The notes below the pieces were generated by a model. That model was not told the origin of the DNA, searched no databases, and was given only the letters and a program-made list of their open reading frames with translations. A stretch of 64,000 bases of DNA from the NCBI RefSeq assembly GCF_025211055.1, contig NZ_JAOARO010000094.1:1-64000 (forward strand), written 5' to 3'. Made by a program: the position numbers and the translations under genes. Every line of letters begins with the position of its first letter. Positions within the stretch are counted from its first letter, which is position 1. Positions 17,333 to 26,725 of the stretch are shown piece after piece. This DNA comes from Vallitalea sp. GTDB taxonomy: Bacteria > Bacillota > Clostridia > Lachnospirales > Vallitaleaceae.

Positions 17333-18541
17333 ATGGAAATAAATTTAAATAAACTTTTACTATCATTATCTTACACATTGGATTTTGTAGAAATGGATAT
17401 ATTAGGTGTCACCTCTAATCATTCAAAAAGGGTAGCATATATAGCTAATACTATAGGTGAACGACTTAACATGAATAAAAAAGAAAGATTCGATTTAGTT
17501 GCTTGTTGTGTACTTCATGACAATGGGGTCACTGAATACATGTTAAAAGAAGCAGCTATTACTAACACCAACAAGAGAAAACTTGTCCTAGAAAATGTAA
17601 AGGAACACTGTATAATAGGTGAAGAAAACGTTACAGACTATCCTTTCTTGACAGATGTCACTAATGTGATCAAATACCACCATGAAACATACAACGGAAA
17701 AGGTTTTTTTGGAAAGGAAAAAGATGAAATACCATTAATGTCTCAATTAATATTTTTGGGAGATCGTTTAGATAATGTATTTAATCTTAATAATACTGAT
17801 TATCCTAAGATATGTAAAATAAATAAGTATGTAAAGGAACAATCAGGGAAACTTTTTTCGCCAATAATAGTTGATACTTTTCTAGAAGTCAGTAAAAAAT
17901 CAAGTTTTTGGTTAGATCTTAACAATGATTTTATCTGTAATGCTATATCTAGAACTACACCTAATATTAATATGACTATGTCATGGGAAGAATTAGAGCA
18001 GGTAACTAAGATTTTTTCTTTAGTCATTGATAATAAATCAGCGTTTACATTAAGACATTCCCAAGGATTAGCTACAAAAACTGAAACCCTGGGAAAATAC
18101 TATAAAAAAGATAATATTGAGATATTAAAATTAAAAATAGCTGCTAACTTACATGATTTAGGTAAATTAGCTATTAGTAATGATATAATTGATAAGAACG
18201 GCAAATTAGATGAAACAGAGTTCTATTTAATTAAGCAGCATTCATATTTCAGTAGAATTAGCTTATCCAGTATTGATGAATTTAAGGATATAACAGAATG
18301 GGCATGTAATCATCATGAAAAATTAGACGGTTCAGGGTATCCATTTGGGTTAACTGGTGATAAACTGGATTTTAATTCTAGACTAATTATGTGTCTTGAT
18401 ATATATCAAGCTTTGATGGAAGAAAGACCTTATAGGAAAGGTCTGACACATGAAAAAAGTATGTCTATCTTAAGAAATATGGTGGCTGATGGATTAATAG
18501 ATGGTGGAATTGTTGATGATATTGATATTGTATTTTCGTAA
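17333..18541 (+). CDS. tandem HD domain protein (degenerate HD plus intact HD-GYP)
   Basis: The 402-residue protein carries two HD units. The N-terminal one (about 15-180) keeps HSKRVAY, VLHDNG and YHHETYNGKG but lacks the HDxGK lysine and the GYP tripeptide. The C-terminal one (about 230-400) is complete: RHSQGLA, NLHDLGK, NHHEKLDGSGYP and DIYQALMEERPYR. Only the second is expected to hydrolyse cyclic-di-GMP; the first may be regulatory. No sensor or membrane segment is seen. GAGG lies eight bases before the ATG. It lies 101 bases after the pyrophosphatase, perhaps in one transcript. Confidence 0.82.
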   Translation: MEINLNKLLLSLSYTLDFVEMDILGVTSNHSKRVAYIANTIGERLNMNKKERFDLVACCVLHDNGVTEYMLKEAAITNTNKRKLVLENVKEHCIIGEENVTDYPFLTDVTNVIKYHHETYNGKGFFGKEKDEIPLMSQLIFLGDRLDNVFNLNNTDYPKICKINKYVKEQSGKLFSPIIVDTFLEVSKKSSFWLDLNNDFICNAISRTTPNINMTMSWEELEQVTKIFSLVIDNKSAFTLRHSQGLATKTETLGKYYKKDNIEILKLKIAANLHDLGKLAISNDIIDKNGKLDETEFYLIKQHSYFSRISLSSIDEFKDITEWACNHHEKLDGSGYPFGLTGDKLDFNSRLIMCLDIYQALMEERPYRKGLTHEKSMSILRNMVADGLIDGGIVDDIDIVFS

Positions 18542-18553
18542 AAGGAGAATAAT

Positions 18554-18592
18554 AAAACCCATTTCCTACTAAGGAATTAGGTTTTTCTTTTT
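18554..18592 (+). terminator. intrinsic terminator
   Basis: Imperfect stem AAAACC..TTCCT with AGGAA..GGTTTT around a short loop, followed by TTTTTCTTTTT. Ends the tandem-HD transcript. Confidence 0.7.
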
Positions 18593-18702
18593 ATAAAAAA
18601 ATAGTTAAATGTTATAGATGAACTATCAATTAAGAGGGAAAGAAGAAAGTGAATATAATTACTATATATGGTATAATTTAGTAAGACCAAGGAGGAATGT
18701 TG

Positions 18703-20715
18703 ATGGGGCATGAATTAAATAATAGTCAAAAGCAGGCAGTTACTCATAATGAAGGTCCTATGATGGTTTTAGCTGGACCTGGGTCTGGAAAGACTATGGT
18801 TATAACTCATAGAGTAATTAATCTAATAGAAGAACTAAAAGTGAAACCAAGCAATATTTTAGTAATAACATTTACAAAAGCTGCTGCGATCACTATGCAA
18901 AATAGATTTGAGAATTTATCTGATAGTAATAATAGTAAGAGAGTTATTTTTGGTACGTTTCATTCTGTGTTTTTTCGTATTCTAAAAAGCTATTATAACT
19001 TAAATGTAAGTCAAATAATAATGGAAAATAAAAAATTAGATATATTCAAAGAAATTGTTAGACAGCTAAAAATTGAATATGAAGATGAGAACGAGTTCAT
19101 CAATCAAGTAACTACAGAAATATCTTTGATAAAGAATGAATTAATCAATGTTAAATATTATAATGCGGTGTCTTGTTCTAACGAAGATTTCTATAAGATA
19201 TATAGTCTCTATGAGGCTTATAAAAGAGAGAAGAGAGCAATTGATTTTGATGATATGTTAATCAAATGCTATAATCTCTTAAGTAGAAATAGTAAAATAT
19301 TAAGTTCTTGGCAATCAAGATTTAGGTACATACTTATAGACGAATTCCAAGATATAAATAGAGTACAATACGAAACAATAAAATTATTGGCTAAGCCAAA
19401 TAATAATCTGTTTATTGTTGGAGACGATGACCAATCCATATACAGTTTTAGGGGAGCTAAACCAGAGTTCTTACTAAATTTTCCTGAAGAATTTGGAGAT
19501 ACAAAGAAAATAATTCTTAATAATAATTATCGCTCCACTAAAAACATTGTCAAAGTAAGTAGAAGCGTAATCAAGAACAATAATAAGAGATATATAAAAA
19601 ATATGATAACTAGTAATAAAGACGGTAACCAGCTTGGTATTATTGAAACAAAAGATATAGGGGATGAAGCAAAAACAGTTGCTAATAGTATATTAGAACT
19701 TAGCAGACAAAAAGATATACCATTATCAGATATTGCAATTATATATAGAACCAATATTCAATCCAGAGCTGTAATTGATATGTTTCTTGATATGAATATA
19801 CCATTCATAGTAAGGGATAAAGCAGCTATTATATATGATCATTGGGTTGCAAAAGATATAATTTCATATATGAAACTTGCACTGGATATAAAAGACAAAG
19901 AAGCATTAATAAGAATAATTAACAAACCAAAAAGATACATAAGTAAAGCAGTTCTTGAGATATCAAAAAAATATTCTGATAATATATGGGAAGGATTATA
20001 TAAGAATTCTGAGGAAAAAGAGTGGATGATTAATAGGCTGGATGAATTACAATATCAATTACAAGTAATCAAAAAAAATACACCCTATGATATAATAAAA
20101 TATATCAGAAAAAAAATAGGCTATGATAGTTATTTAGAGAACTACGCTACCTATAGAAAAATAGGAATTGAAGGTTTAATAGAAGTTTTGAATGAAATTG
20201 GGGAAAGTACTAAGAATTTTGAAACAATAGATGAATGGTTTAATCATATTGAAGAATATAGACAGATGATGGAGGATACCAATAATAATATATATAAAGA
20301 CTCAGTAACATTAACAACCATGCATAGTTCTAAAGGATTGGAATTTAGTATTGTCTGGATTATTGGTGCTGTTGAAGGGTTGATACCTCATGAAAAATCT
20401 AATAGAGACAAAGATATAGAAGAGGAGAGAAGATTATTCTATGTAGGAATGACGAGAGCAAAAGAGTATTTATACATATCTTATATTAACAACAGATACG
20501 ACGAACCAGCTGTCCAATCAAGATTTTTAAATGAGATATATGATTATTTTTCTACTAAAATAGAAGTTGGAAGTATAGTAACTCATAAAAAATTCGGTAA
20601 AGGTACAGTTATAGATATTAACAAAAAATCTGTTTCAGTAGCTTTTGAAAAGAAAGGTAAGATAAAATTAAATATAAAGTTCTGTATACAAAATAATCTA
20701 ATAAAATGTGAATAA
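18703..20715 (+). CDS. UvrD/Rep/PcrA-like superfamily 1 DNA helicase
   Basis: ATP-dependent 3'-5' DNA helicase of about 670 residues. Visible motifs: Q-motif LNNSQKQAV (5-13), Walker A GPGSGKT (25-31), TFTKAAAITMQNR, GTFHSVFFRIL, DEFQDINRVQ (motif II), GDDDQSIYSFRGA (motif III), LTTMHSSKGLEFSIVW (motif V) and VGMTRAKEYLYIS (motif VI). The last 45 residues (VTHKKFGKGTVIDI) form the Tudor-like end of PcrA. The start at 18703 is preferred because GGAGG is seven bases away; the in-frame ATG at 18697 is only one base from it. It is somewhat shorter than PcrA (about 740), so this may be an extra helicase rather than PcrA itself. Confidence 0.9.
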   Translation: MGHELNNSQKQAVTHNEGPMMVLAGPGSGKTMVITHRVINLIEELKVKPSNILVITFTKAAAITMQNRFENLSDSNNSKRVIFGTFHSVFFRILKSYYNLNVSQIIMENKKLDIFKEIVRQLKIEYEDENEFINQVTTEISLIKNELINVKYYNAVSCSNEDFYKIYSLYEAYKREKRAIDFDDMLIKCYNLLSRNSKILSSWQSRFRYILIDEFQDINRVQYETIKLLAKPNNNLFIVGDDDQSIYSFRGAKPEFLLNFPEEFGDTKKIILNNNYRSTKNIVKVSRSVIKNNNKRYIKNMITSNKDGNQLGIIETKDIGDEAKTVANSILELSRQKDIPLSDIAIIYRTNIQSRAVIDMFLDMNIPFIVRDKAAIIYDHWVAKDIISYMKLALDIKDKEALIRIINKPKRYISKAVLEISKKYSDNIWEGLYKNSEEKEWMINRLDELQYQLQVIKKNTPYDIIKYIRKKIGYDSYLENYATYRKIGIEGLIEVLNEIGESTKNFETIDEWFNHIEEYRQMMEDTNNNIYKDSVTLTTMHSSKGLEFSIVWIIGAVEGLIPHEKSNRDKDIEEERRLFYVGMTRAKEYLYISYINNRYDEPAVQSRFLNEIYDYFSTKIEVGSIVTHKKFGKGTVIDINKKSVSVAFEKKGKIKLNIKFCIQNNLIKCE

Positions 20716-20762
20716 GTTTATAGGGTATAGATATTTATAATTTGTTGATTGAGGTGTTTTTA

Positions 20763-23639
20763 ATGAACGTAATAAGAGTGGTAGATATTTATAGTATTGT
20801 TACAAGCTTAGCATGGCTATTTATTTTTATTTATATCTATTTAAAAATAGGTAGAAAAGACAAATATCTGGTTTATTACATTAAAGGAATAATTGTCTTT
20901 ATCATATTTTTATCTTTGGGTTTTATATTTAAAGAGTTAGCCATACAAGAGAGTACTTTAATAGGTATATTATTTCTGAATATTAGTTATATTCTACTTA
21001 TACTTAGTATAGAATTATTTATAACTATAAAAGGCAGGAAAATATGGTTGTGGGTATCTATTGCTATCATAGGGGTAATTATTTTTACTAAAATAATTAA
21101 TAGAGATTACACAATTATTTTGAATATATATATAGGAGTCCTATTATCATATATAGGTTTTCGGTTACTTAAATCTAAGAAAAATTATAATCTACTAATT
21201 GGAAGTTTTTTGATTCTATGGGGTATATTTAATCTACTATGTCCTGTATTATATAAGCTTTATGATTTTGATATGACGTTATATGTAATTAACCGTATCT
21301 TCATAATTTTTTCTGAAGCGTTATTTATAATTGCTTATATATATAAAATGAATATGGACTATAAATATGATAACGAAAATATAAAAAATATATTTAATGT
21401 TTCTTCAGTTGGGCTTGAACTATATAATGCAAAAGCTGAATTGATTATCATTAATCCCATATGTCTTGAAATGTTTGAGATAGAAAATTACGATACTGTT
21501 ATAGGTTCTAATCTATTTGATAGATTTAATATTGCTAATCGTAGTTTAGAACAATTGAAGAGTGGTAAAGATGTAAGTTTTCGAGTGGAATTTGAACTTA
21601 ATCATGATAATAAAGAAAATCAAATCAACAATAATATTATGCAGAAAAAATTCTTAGAAGTTAAAATAAATATTCTAGGAATAGATAAATTACAACCAGA
21701 AGGTTACTTTGTTCAGATAGAAGATATATCAGAACAAATATATTCATCAGATAAGCTAGAAAAAAGGATGAAAATGGCAGTAAGTAGTGCTAATTTATAT
21801 GAATGGGATTGGGATATAGGTAACAATTTATTTTATGTAGACCCTATTTTTGCTATATCATTAGGATATGATGGTGAAAAATTCAATGATAAAGGAACAG
21901 TTTTTTTAAATCTTATAAAAGAAGAAGACTTAGAAATTATTAATAAAGAGTTGCAAAAGCATTTTGAAAATATAGAGCAGGTTTTTATCTGTGAATGGAG
22001 AATTAAAGATGCTACTGGGAATTACAAATGGTACATGGGAACAGGTTCTGTAATAGAAAGAGATGAGGATGGTTTACCTCTTAGGATGGTAGGAATTAAT
22101 CAGTGCATAGAAAGACGTAAACAATCTGAATTAGAACTATATAATAGTGAAAAAAGGTATCGGTCATTATTTGAGACCATGGTAAATGGATATGCTAGAT
22201 TGGAAATTAAATATGGGAATGATAATAATATTTGTGATTACAAATGTATAGAGACCAATAATTCATTAAATACAATATTAGGATTGGATGAAATTCAAGG
22301 CAAGAAAGTAAAAGATATCATTACACATGAAAAGTATTGGATAGCATTAATAAACGATATGCTTAAGAAGATGAATCAAAGCAGAATAGAACAGTATTCT
22401 AGACGATTAGGTAAAATATTAGAAGTGATAATGCATAGATTTGGTAACAATCAAATCATACTAATCATTAGGGATGTAACTAATGAGAGAAATCTGGAAA
22501 ATATGGTTAGACAGACAGAGAAACTATCAGCTATTGGTCAATTGGTTGGAGGAATCGCTCATGATTTTAATAATCAATTAATGGCTATTAGTGGAGCTGT
22601 GTCTATTATCAAGACCAAATACGCTGGAAGAGAGTGTATGAAATACATAGATTATATTGAAAAATGTGCTAATAACTCTGCTTCACTAGTTAATAGACTT
22701 CTAACATTCTCAAGAGAATCTGATTATAAATTAATACCAATAGATTTGCATAGTATCATTAATAGTGTAGTGGAAATATTAGAAAGAAGTATTGATAAAC
22801 TAATAAGGATAGAAACATCTCTAGAAGCTGAAAATCATATGATATTAGGGGATGAAAGTCAAATTCAAAATACATTACTTAACATCGGAATAAATGCTAG
22901 AGATGCATTAATTAATGGTGGACAGCTGGTATTCAAAACTTATAATATTACGGAATGGGATTGTGAAAAAGCTGATGTTCAAGAACAAAAACCAGCAATA
23001 GTTATTATTGTTTCTGATACAGGAATAGGAATGAGTGAAGAGGTCAAGAAACATTTGTTTGAACCTTTTTATACTACCAAAGATATTGGTAAAGGAACTG
23101 GAATGGGCTTAGCTATGGCCTTTGGAGTTATTAAAAATCATGGGGGGTGTATTAGTGTTAATTCTGTTATCAATGTGGGGACAGATTTCACTATTGAACT
23201 ACCAATATTAGATGAGAAAGAATATACACCTGTAGATGAAGATGAAAGATTGATTAAAGGTGTAGAAAAGATTTTGGTTGTTGATGATGAGGAAATAATA
23301 AGGGATTTGTTACAGGAAATGATTGAAATGTTGGGTTATGAGGTAATTACTTATGGTGATGGTTTTGAGGCTCTTAGATATTATAAAAAACATATAAGTG
23401 ATATTAATCTGGTTTTATTGGATGTTGTTATGCCTAATATTAGTGGAAAAGAGTTAGTAAATGAATTTTATGGTATTAATGAGGATGTTAGAGTTGGATT
23501 TTTATCAGGATTTGGTTTTGAAAAGATGGATAAGGTAATAACTGATAGGATAGTTGGGTTTATTAATAAGCCGATTAATATTGAGGAGTTGTCGTTGAAG
23601 ATTAGGGAGATGTTGGATCATAAGAGAATAGAGGAGTAA
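20763..23639 (+). CDS. membrane PAS hybrid sensor histidine kinase
   Basis: About 958 residues. Residues 1-200 hold seven or so hydrophobic segments, then a PAS region (about 215-330), a PAS-PAC with YEWDWD and GNYKWYMGTG (about 340-460), a third PAS-like region (470-575), HisKA with GGIAHDFNNQL (His600), HATPase_c with NTLLNIGINARDAL, DTGIGM and GKGTGMGLAM, and a C-terminal receiver with DDEE and acceptor Asp887 (LLDVVMPN). The start at 20763 has GAGGTG seven bases upstream; the longer frame at 20742 does not. No separate response regulator lies next to it, so output must be elsewhere. Signal unknown. Confidence 0.9.
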   Translation: MNVIRVVDIYSIVTSLAWLFIFIYIYLKIGRKDKYLVYYIKGIIVFIIFLSLGFIFKELAIQESTLIGILFLNISYILLILSIELFITIKGRKIWLWVSIAIIGVIIFTKIINRDYTIILNIYIGVLLSYIGFRLLKSKKNYNLLIGSFLILWGIFNLLCPVLYKLYDFDMTLYVINRIFIIFSEALFIIAYIYKMNMDYKYDNENIKNIFNVSSVGLELYNAKAELIIINPICLEMFEIENYDTVIGSNLFDRFNIANRSLEQLKSGKDVSFRVEFELNHDNKENQINNNIMQKKFLEVKINILGIDKLQPEGYFVQIEDISEQIYSSDKLEKRMKMAVSSANLYEWDWDIGNNLFYVDPIFAISLGYDGEKFNDKGTVFLNLIKEEDLEIINKELQKHFENIEQVFICEWRIKDATGNYKWYMGTGSVIERDEDGLPLRMVGINQCIERRKQSELELYNSEKRYRSLFETMVNGYARLEIKYGNDNNICDYKCIETNNSLNTILGLDEIQGKKVKDIITHEKYWIALINDMLKKMNQSRIEQYSRRLGKILEVIMHRFGNNQIILIIRDVTNERNLENMVRQTEKLSAIGQLVGGIAHDFNNQLMAISGAVSIIKTKYAGRECMKYIDYIEKCANNSASLVNRLLTFSRESDYKLIPIDLHSIINSVVEILERSIDKLIRIETSLEAENHMILGDESQIQNTLLNIGINARDALINGGQLVFKTYNITEWDCEKADVQEQKPAIVIIVSDTGIGMSEEVKKHLFEPFYTTKDIGKGTGMGLAMAFGVIKNHGGCISVNSVINVGTDFTIELPILDEKEYTPVDEDERLIKGVEKILVVDDEEIIRDLLQEMIEMLGYEVITYGDGFEALRYYKKHISDINLVLLDVVMPNISGKELVNEFYGINEDVRVGFLSGFGFEKMDKVITDRIVGFINKPINIEELSLKIREMLDHKRIEE

Positions 23640-23660
23640 GAGAATAGAACAACGGTAGTA

Positions 23661-23689
23661 TGAGTATACCCTTATATAGGGTATACTCA
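23661..23689. repeat. perfect 11-bp inverted repeat
   Basis: TGAGTATACCC (23661-23671) pairs perfectly with 23679-23689 around a 7-base loop, 21 bases after the kinase stop. There is no U-tract on either side, so it may be an RNA-stabilising hairpin or a weak terminator. Confidence 0.55.
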
Positions 23690-23743
23690 TTGTAATGGCG
23701 CTCTTGAGTTATTATCTAATAATAGATTGTATTACTAATTAAA

Positions 23744-23790
23744 AATGGATTATGTGAGAGGTTGTTCTCACATAATCCATTATAATTTTT
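23744..23790. terminator. bidirectional terminator, 16-bp perfect stem
   Basis: 23744-23759 pairs perfectly with 23766-23781 around GGTTGT, with ATAATTTTT on the plus side and TTTTTAATTA on the minus side. It separates the hybrid kinase from the convergent YesL-like gene. Confidence 0.8.
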
Positions 23791-24406
23791 ACCATACTGT
23801 TGTGTCATACTGGGTTAATATCTTTTTTGTTATCACCCTTGATAATAGGTAGCATTGAATAGGTGTCAGGATGATTATTAGAAGTACGTTATTTATAGTG
23901 TAAAGTAAAGCTAATAGTGAGATTGTTATAATAACAGCTAATAGTGTTGATGGTAAGTGTTTATTAGCAAGTATAAAAGAATATTTAAATAGTTTCTTTA
24001 TACCCAATTCTGTTGTAGACATAAGAGGGAATATATATAAAGTTATAAATAATAATTCAATAGTCAAGCTAAAATAAACTGGTAATAACCAAGATATATC
24101 AAGAATACCTTGTGTAATAGAAGTTATGTTGAAAAACATTAGTATGTATAATGCGGCTAATATTAACCATACTAGAGTGGATTTAAGGAATTTGTTTTTG
24201 AGTGCTTTGAAAAATGTTTTGTACACGTATCCTTCTTCTTTGACTAGGTTATAATATACACTAGTGTATAGAGCGGTTGTTACAGCACCTATAGTTACTC
24301 CAAAACCTAGTAAAGAAATAATTGTCCATAAAAGACCTAATGCTATAACATCAAAAACTATACTTCCAATTCTTTGAAACGGTCCATCAATATTAAAAAA
24401 GTTCAT
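23789..24406 (-). CDS. YesL/DUF624 family membrane protein
   Basis: The 205-residue protein has about six hydrophobic segments. The opening NIDGPFQRIGSIVFD, then GAVTTALYTSVYYNLVKEEGYVYKTFFKALKNKF (in two pieces, about residues 40-73), match the YesL family (DUF624), whose members are usually found beside carbohydrate transport and two-component genes in Gram-positive bacteria. The biochemical role is not known. A GAGGG site precedes the start. No sugar genes flank it here, which is unusual for the family. Confidence 0.8.
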   Translation of the reverse strand: MNFFNIDGPFQRIGSIVFDVIALGLLWTIISLLGFGVTIGAVTTALYTSVYYNLVKEEGYVYKTFFKALKNKFLKSTLVWLILAALYILMFFNITSITQGILDISWLLPVYFSLTIELLFITLYIFPLMSTTELGIKKLFKYSFILANKHLPSTLLAVIITISLLALLYTINNVLLIIILTPIQCYLLSRVITKKILTQYDTTVW

Positions 24407-25087
24407 TATATATCCCTCGCTTAGTATATTTTTATAATTATTAACTCTATAATTATTATAATAAGACCAACAAGATGTGATTAGTGATGCTTGTTGTTAG
24501 TATAAAGTTATTATCAATAATATTATCATATGTATTGATATAATTTCAATGTGTAAAATCATGTAACTTTGGAAGTTTTTTTGTATAATTTGTATATAAT
24601 ATTAATGTGATTGTTAATAATGATAGATATTTTGGGATTAGGTAAATATATTTGGTTAATCTACTTAAATTCTAGGAGCCAATCTACAATACATTTTTAG
24701 GATACAGTACTTCTATACCAAAAAAATGGTTGTCAATATTTCAAACATTAATAAATATTAGTAAAGTTAGATGAATCAATATTTTTAAATGGAGAAAGAT
24801 AAAAGATACTTTTATAAGTAATTAAAAATATGAGCATAATGCAATGTATATAATTATAATATAGCTGGTTTATATTATATATTTTATGGTATAATGTTTT
24901 AATAATATGATGATATGTGTATGTATCAACAAGGCAAAAACATTAAAGATTTACTATTAAGTATATATAAATAGTTGCCGATATATCATAAAGATATTTT
25001 TTAATTTAATTTTGTTTAAATATTGATTTTGATATAAAAAAAGTTATATAATATGGTTAAAAATAGTAAATGATGGAGTGGATTAAT
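24407..25087 (+). promoter_or_regulatory. 680-base AT-rich region with fapA promoters
   Basis: No protein gene is visible. The notable elements are an extended -10 (TGGTATAAT, 24887-24895) and, closer to the gene, a sigma-28-like promoter at 24958-24984. The left 400 bases hold only AT-rich sequence; I found no riboswitch core such as the cyclic-di-GMP type. Confidence 0.5.
24958..24984 (+). promoter_or_regulatory. sigma-28 (SigD/FliA)-type promoter of fapA
   Basis: TAAG (24958-24961), a 15-base spacer and GCCGATAT (24977-24984) match the flagellar sigma consensus TAAA-N15-GCCGATAT at all but one base. The start of transcription would be near 24991, about 97 bases before the fapA start codon. 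Confidence 0.7.
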
Positions 25088-26683
25088 TTGTTCAGTAATG
25101 TGATATATTCTAACGAATACTTAGAGTTGATAGAAGAAGAGGAACAATATTATGTGAGAGTTTTCGATAAGGGATATAACTTGAATGATTTTAATAATAT
25201 CATGTTACAATATCCCCGTATTAATCTTAGTTGCTTTTCTGCTCTTACTTCTGCAATTGCGTTAGCATCTGGTGAAATTATAAAAGTAGGCATTAAGAAA
25301 CCTTTAGTAGAACTATCGGTAAGTAAAGATAGATTGAAAGGTTATGTAACAATTAATATGACAAGAGAAGAATTCAATAGCAGGGATAAATCTGAATTGG
25401 TTGAGATAGTCATGCAAGCTATACAGCATTCCAATATAGTATATGGTATTGATGTACATGATATAGTTAATATCATACAGCCCCTAAAAAAAATCCAGAT
25501 AGCGGAGGGAGTGCTTCCTACTAGAGGAAAAGATGCAGAAATAAAATTGTATAAAATTGAAGAAGTAAGGCCACAAATGATTGAAAATGAGGCTGTTAAT
25601 CACTATGAACTTAACTTGATAAATAAAGTAGAAAAAGATGCTTGGCTTGGTGAAAGAATAGAACCAAAACAAGGGGTACCAGGTAAAACAGTATGGGGAG
25701 AAATAATACCAGCACAGCCTGGCAGACAGATGACCTTAGAATATGATAAGAAAACAATAATAGAAAAATATGATCCTAAGGAAGATAAAACAACTCTACA
25801 TGCCAAGAGAACAGGTGCAGTCATATATCAAAATAATATAATAGGTGTATGTAACTGTTTGGAAATTGACGGAAATGTTTCATTTAAAACAGGTAATATT
25901 GATTTTGATGGTTTTGTTGATATCAAAAATTCTATAGAGGATAATTTTATAGTTAAAGCAGATCATGATATTCAAGTAATGGGAGACATGGGTGTAGGTA
26001 GTGTAGATACTATAGAAAGTAGGGATGGAAGTATTTACATAAGAGGTGGAATTGCAGGTAAGAACAAAGCTAAGCTCATATGTAATGGAGACTTGTATAC
26101 CAAATTCGCATCAGAATGTACTATAATATGTGATGGAACTGTGAATATTGGTTCATATGCATATAACTGCAATATAAAAGCTAAAGAAGTTAAACTTGAA
26201 TCCTATAAAAGCAGGATTATAGGTGGTAATATTGAGGCTAGTATAAAAGTACAGGCTGGTGAAATAGGTAATAGAACTGAATCCTATACAAAAATTACAG
26301 TAACTGGCTTTGAGAGAAATAAGATAAAGGAAGAATATGACATAATTGTCTTGACAATTAAAAAAGTAAAAGATAAGATAGCACTATTAAAACAGAAACT
26401 ATCAATCTATTCAGCAGCTAAACTTAATGATTCTCAAAAGATAGATGTTAATAAGATGAATGAAGAATTTGATTATTATAAAAATAGCCTGAAAAAATTA
26501 TACAATAAACAAAAAAGATATGTTTCTTATTTACATGCAAAAGGCGAAGGAGAAGTAAAAGTAACTAATTGCCTATATCCTAATGTATCAATAAACATTA
26601 AATCGTGTACTACTCACTGTAATAAATTATTAAATATGCCCACAACATTCTATGTATTAAATCAAGAACTTATCAAGGTATAA
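25088..26683 (+). CDS. fapA: FapA family (DUF342) polymerising protein
   Basis: The 531-residue protein shows the DUF342 layout: an N-terminal domain to about residue 170, then a right-handed beta-helix with repeated short strands (GNVSFKTGNIDFDGFVDIK, DIQVMGDMGVGSVDTIES, GSIYIRGGIAGKNKAKL) to about 415, and a C-terminal coiled coil (IVLTIKKVKDKIALLKQKL). Relatives are linked to motility and cell-surface functions. The TTG start at 25088 has GGAGTG seven bases upstream; the ATG pair at 25070/25073 has no ribosome site. The sigma-28-like promoter fits co-regulation with flagella. First gene of a run with GAF, TPR and trxB genes. Confidence 0.85.
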   Translation: MFSNVIYSNEYLELIEEEEQYYVRVFDKGYNLNDFNNIMLQYPRINLSCFSALTSAIALASGEIIKVGIKKPLVELSVSKDRLKGYVTINMTREEFNSRDKSELVEIVMQAIQHSNIVYGIDVHDIVNIIQPLKKIQIAEGVLPTRGKDAEIKLYKIEEVRPQMIENEAVNHYELNLINKVEKDAWLGERIEPKQGVPGKTVWGEIIPAQPGRQMTLEYDKKTIIEKYDPKEDKTTLHAKRTGAVIYQNNIIGVCNCLEIDGNVSFKTGNIDFDGFVDIKNSIEDNFIVKADHDIQVMGDMGVGSVDTIESRDGSIYIRGGIAGKNKAKLICNGDLYTKFASECTIICDGTVNIGSYAYNCNIKAKEVKLESYKSRIIGGNIEASIKVQAGEIGNRTESYTKITVTGFERNKIKEEYDIIVLTIKKVKDKIALLKQKLSIYSAAKLNDSQKIDVNKMNEEFDYYKNSLKKLYNKQKRYVSYLHAKGEGEVKVTNCLYPNVSINIKSCTTHCNKLLNMPTTFYVLNQELIKV

Positions 26684-26725
26684 ATTAATGTGCCTTGACA
26701 TTGATTAGGAAGAAGGTACCCCAAG

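Noticed and set aside
24407..25087. Possible cyclic-di-GMP riboswitch before fapA
   Set aside because: No GGGACGCAAAGC-like core or matching stems were seen, only AT-rich sequence and promoters.
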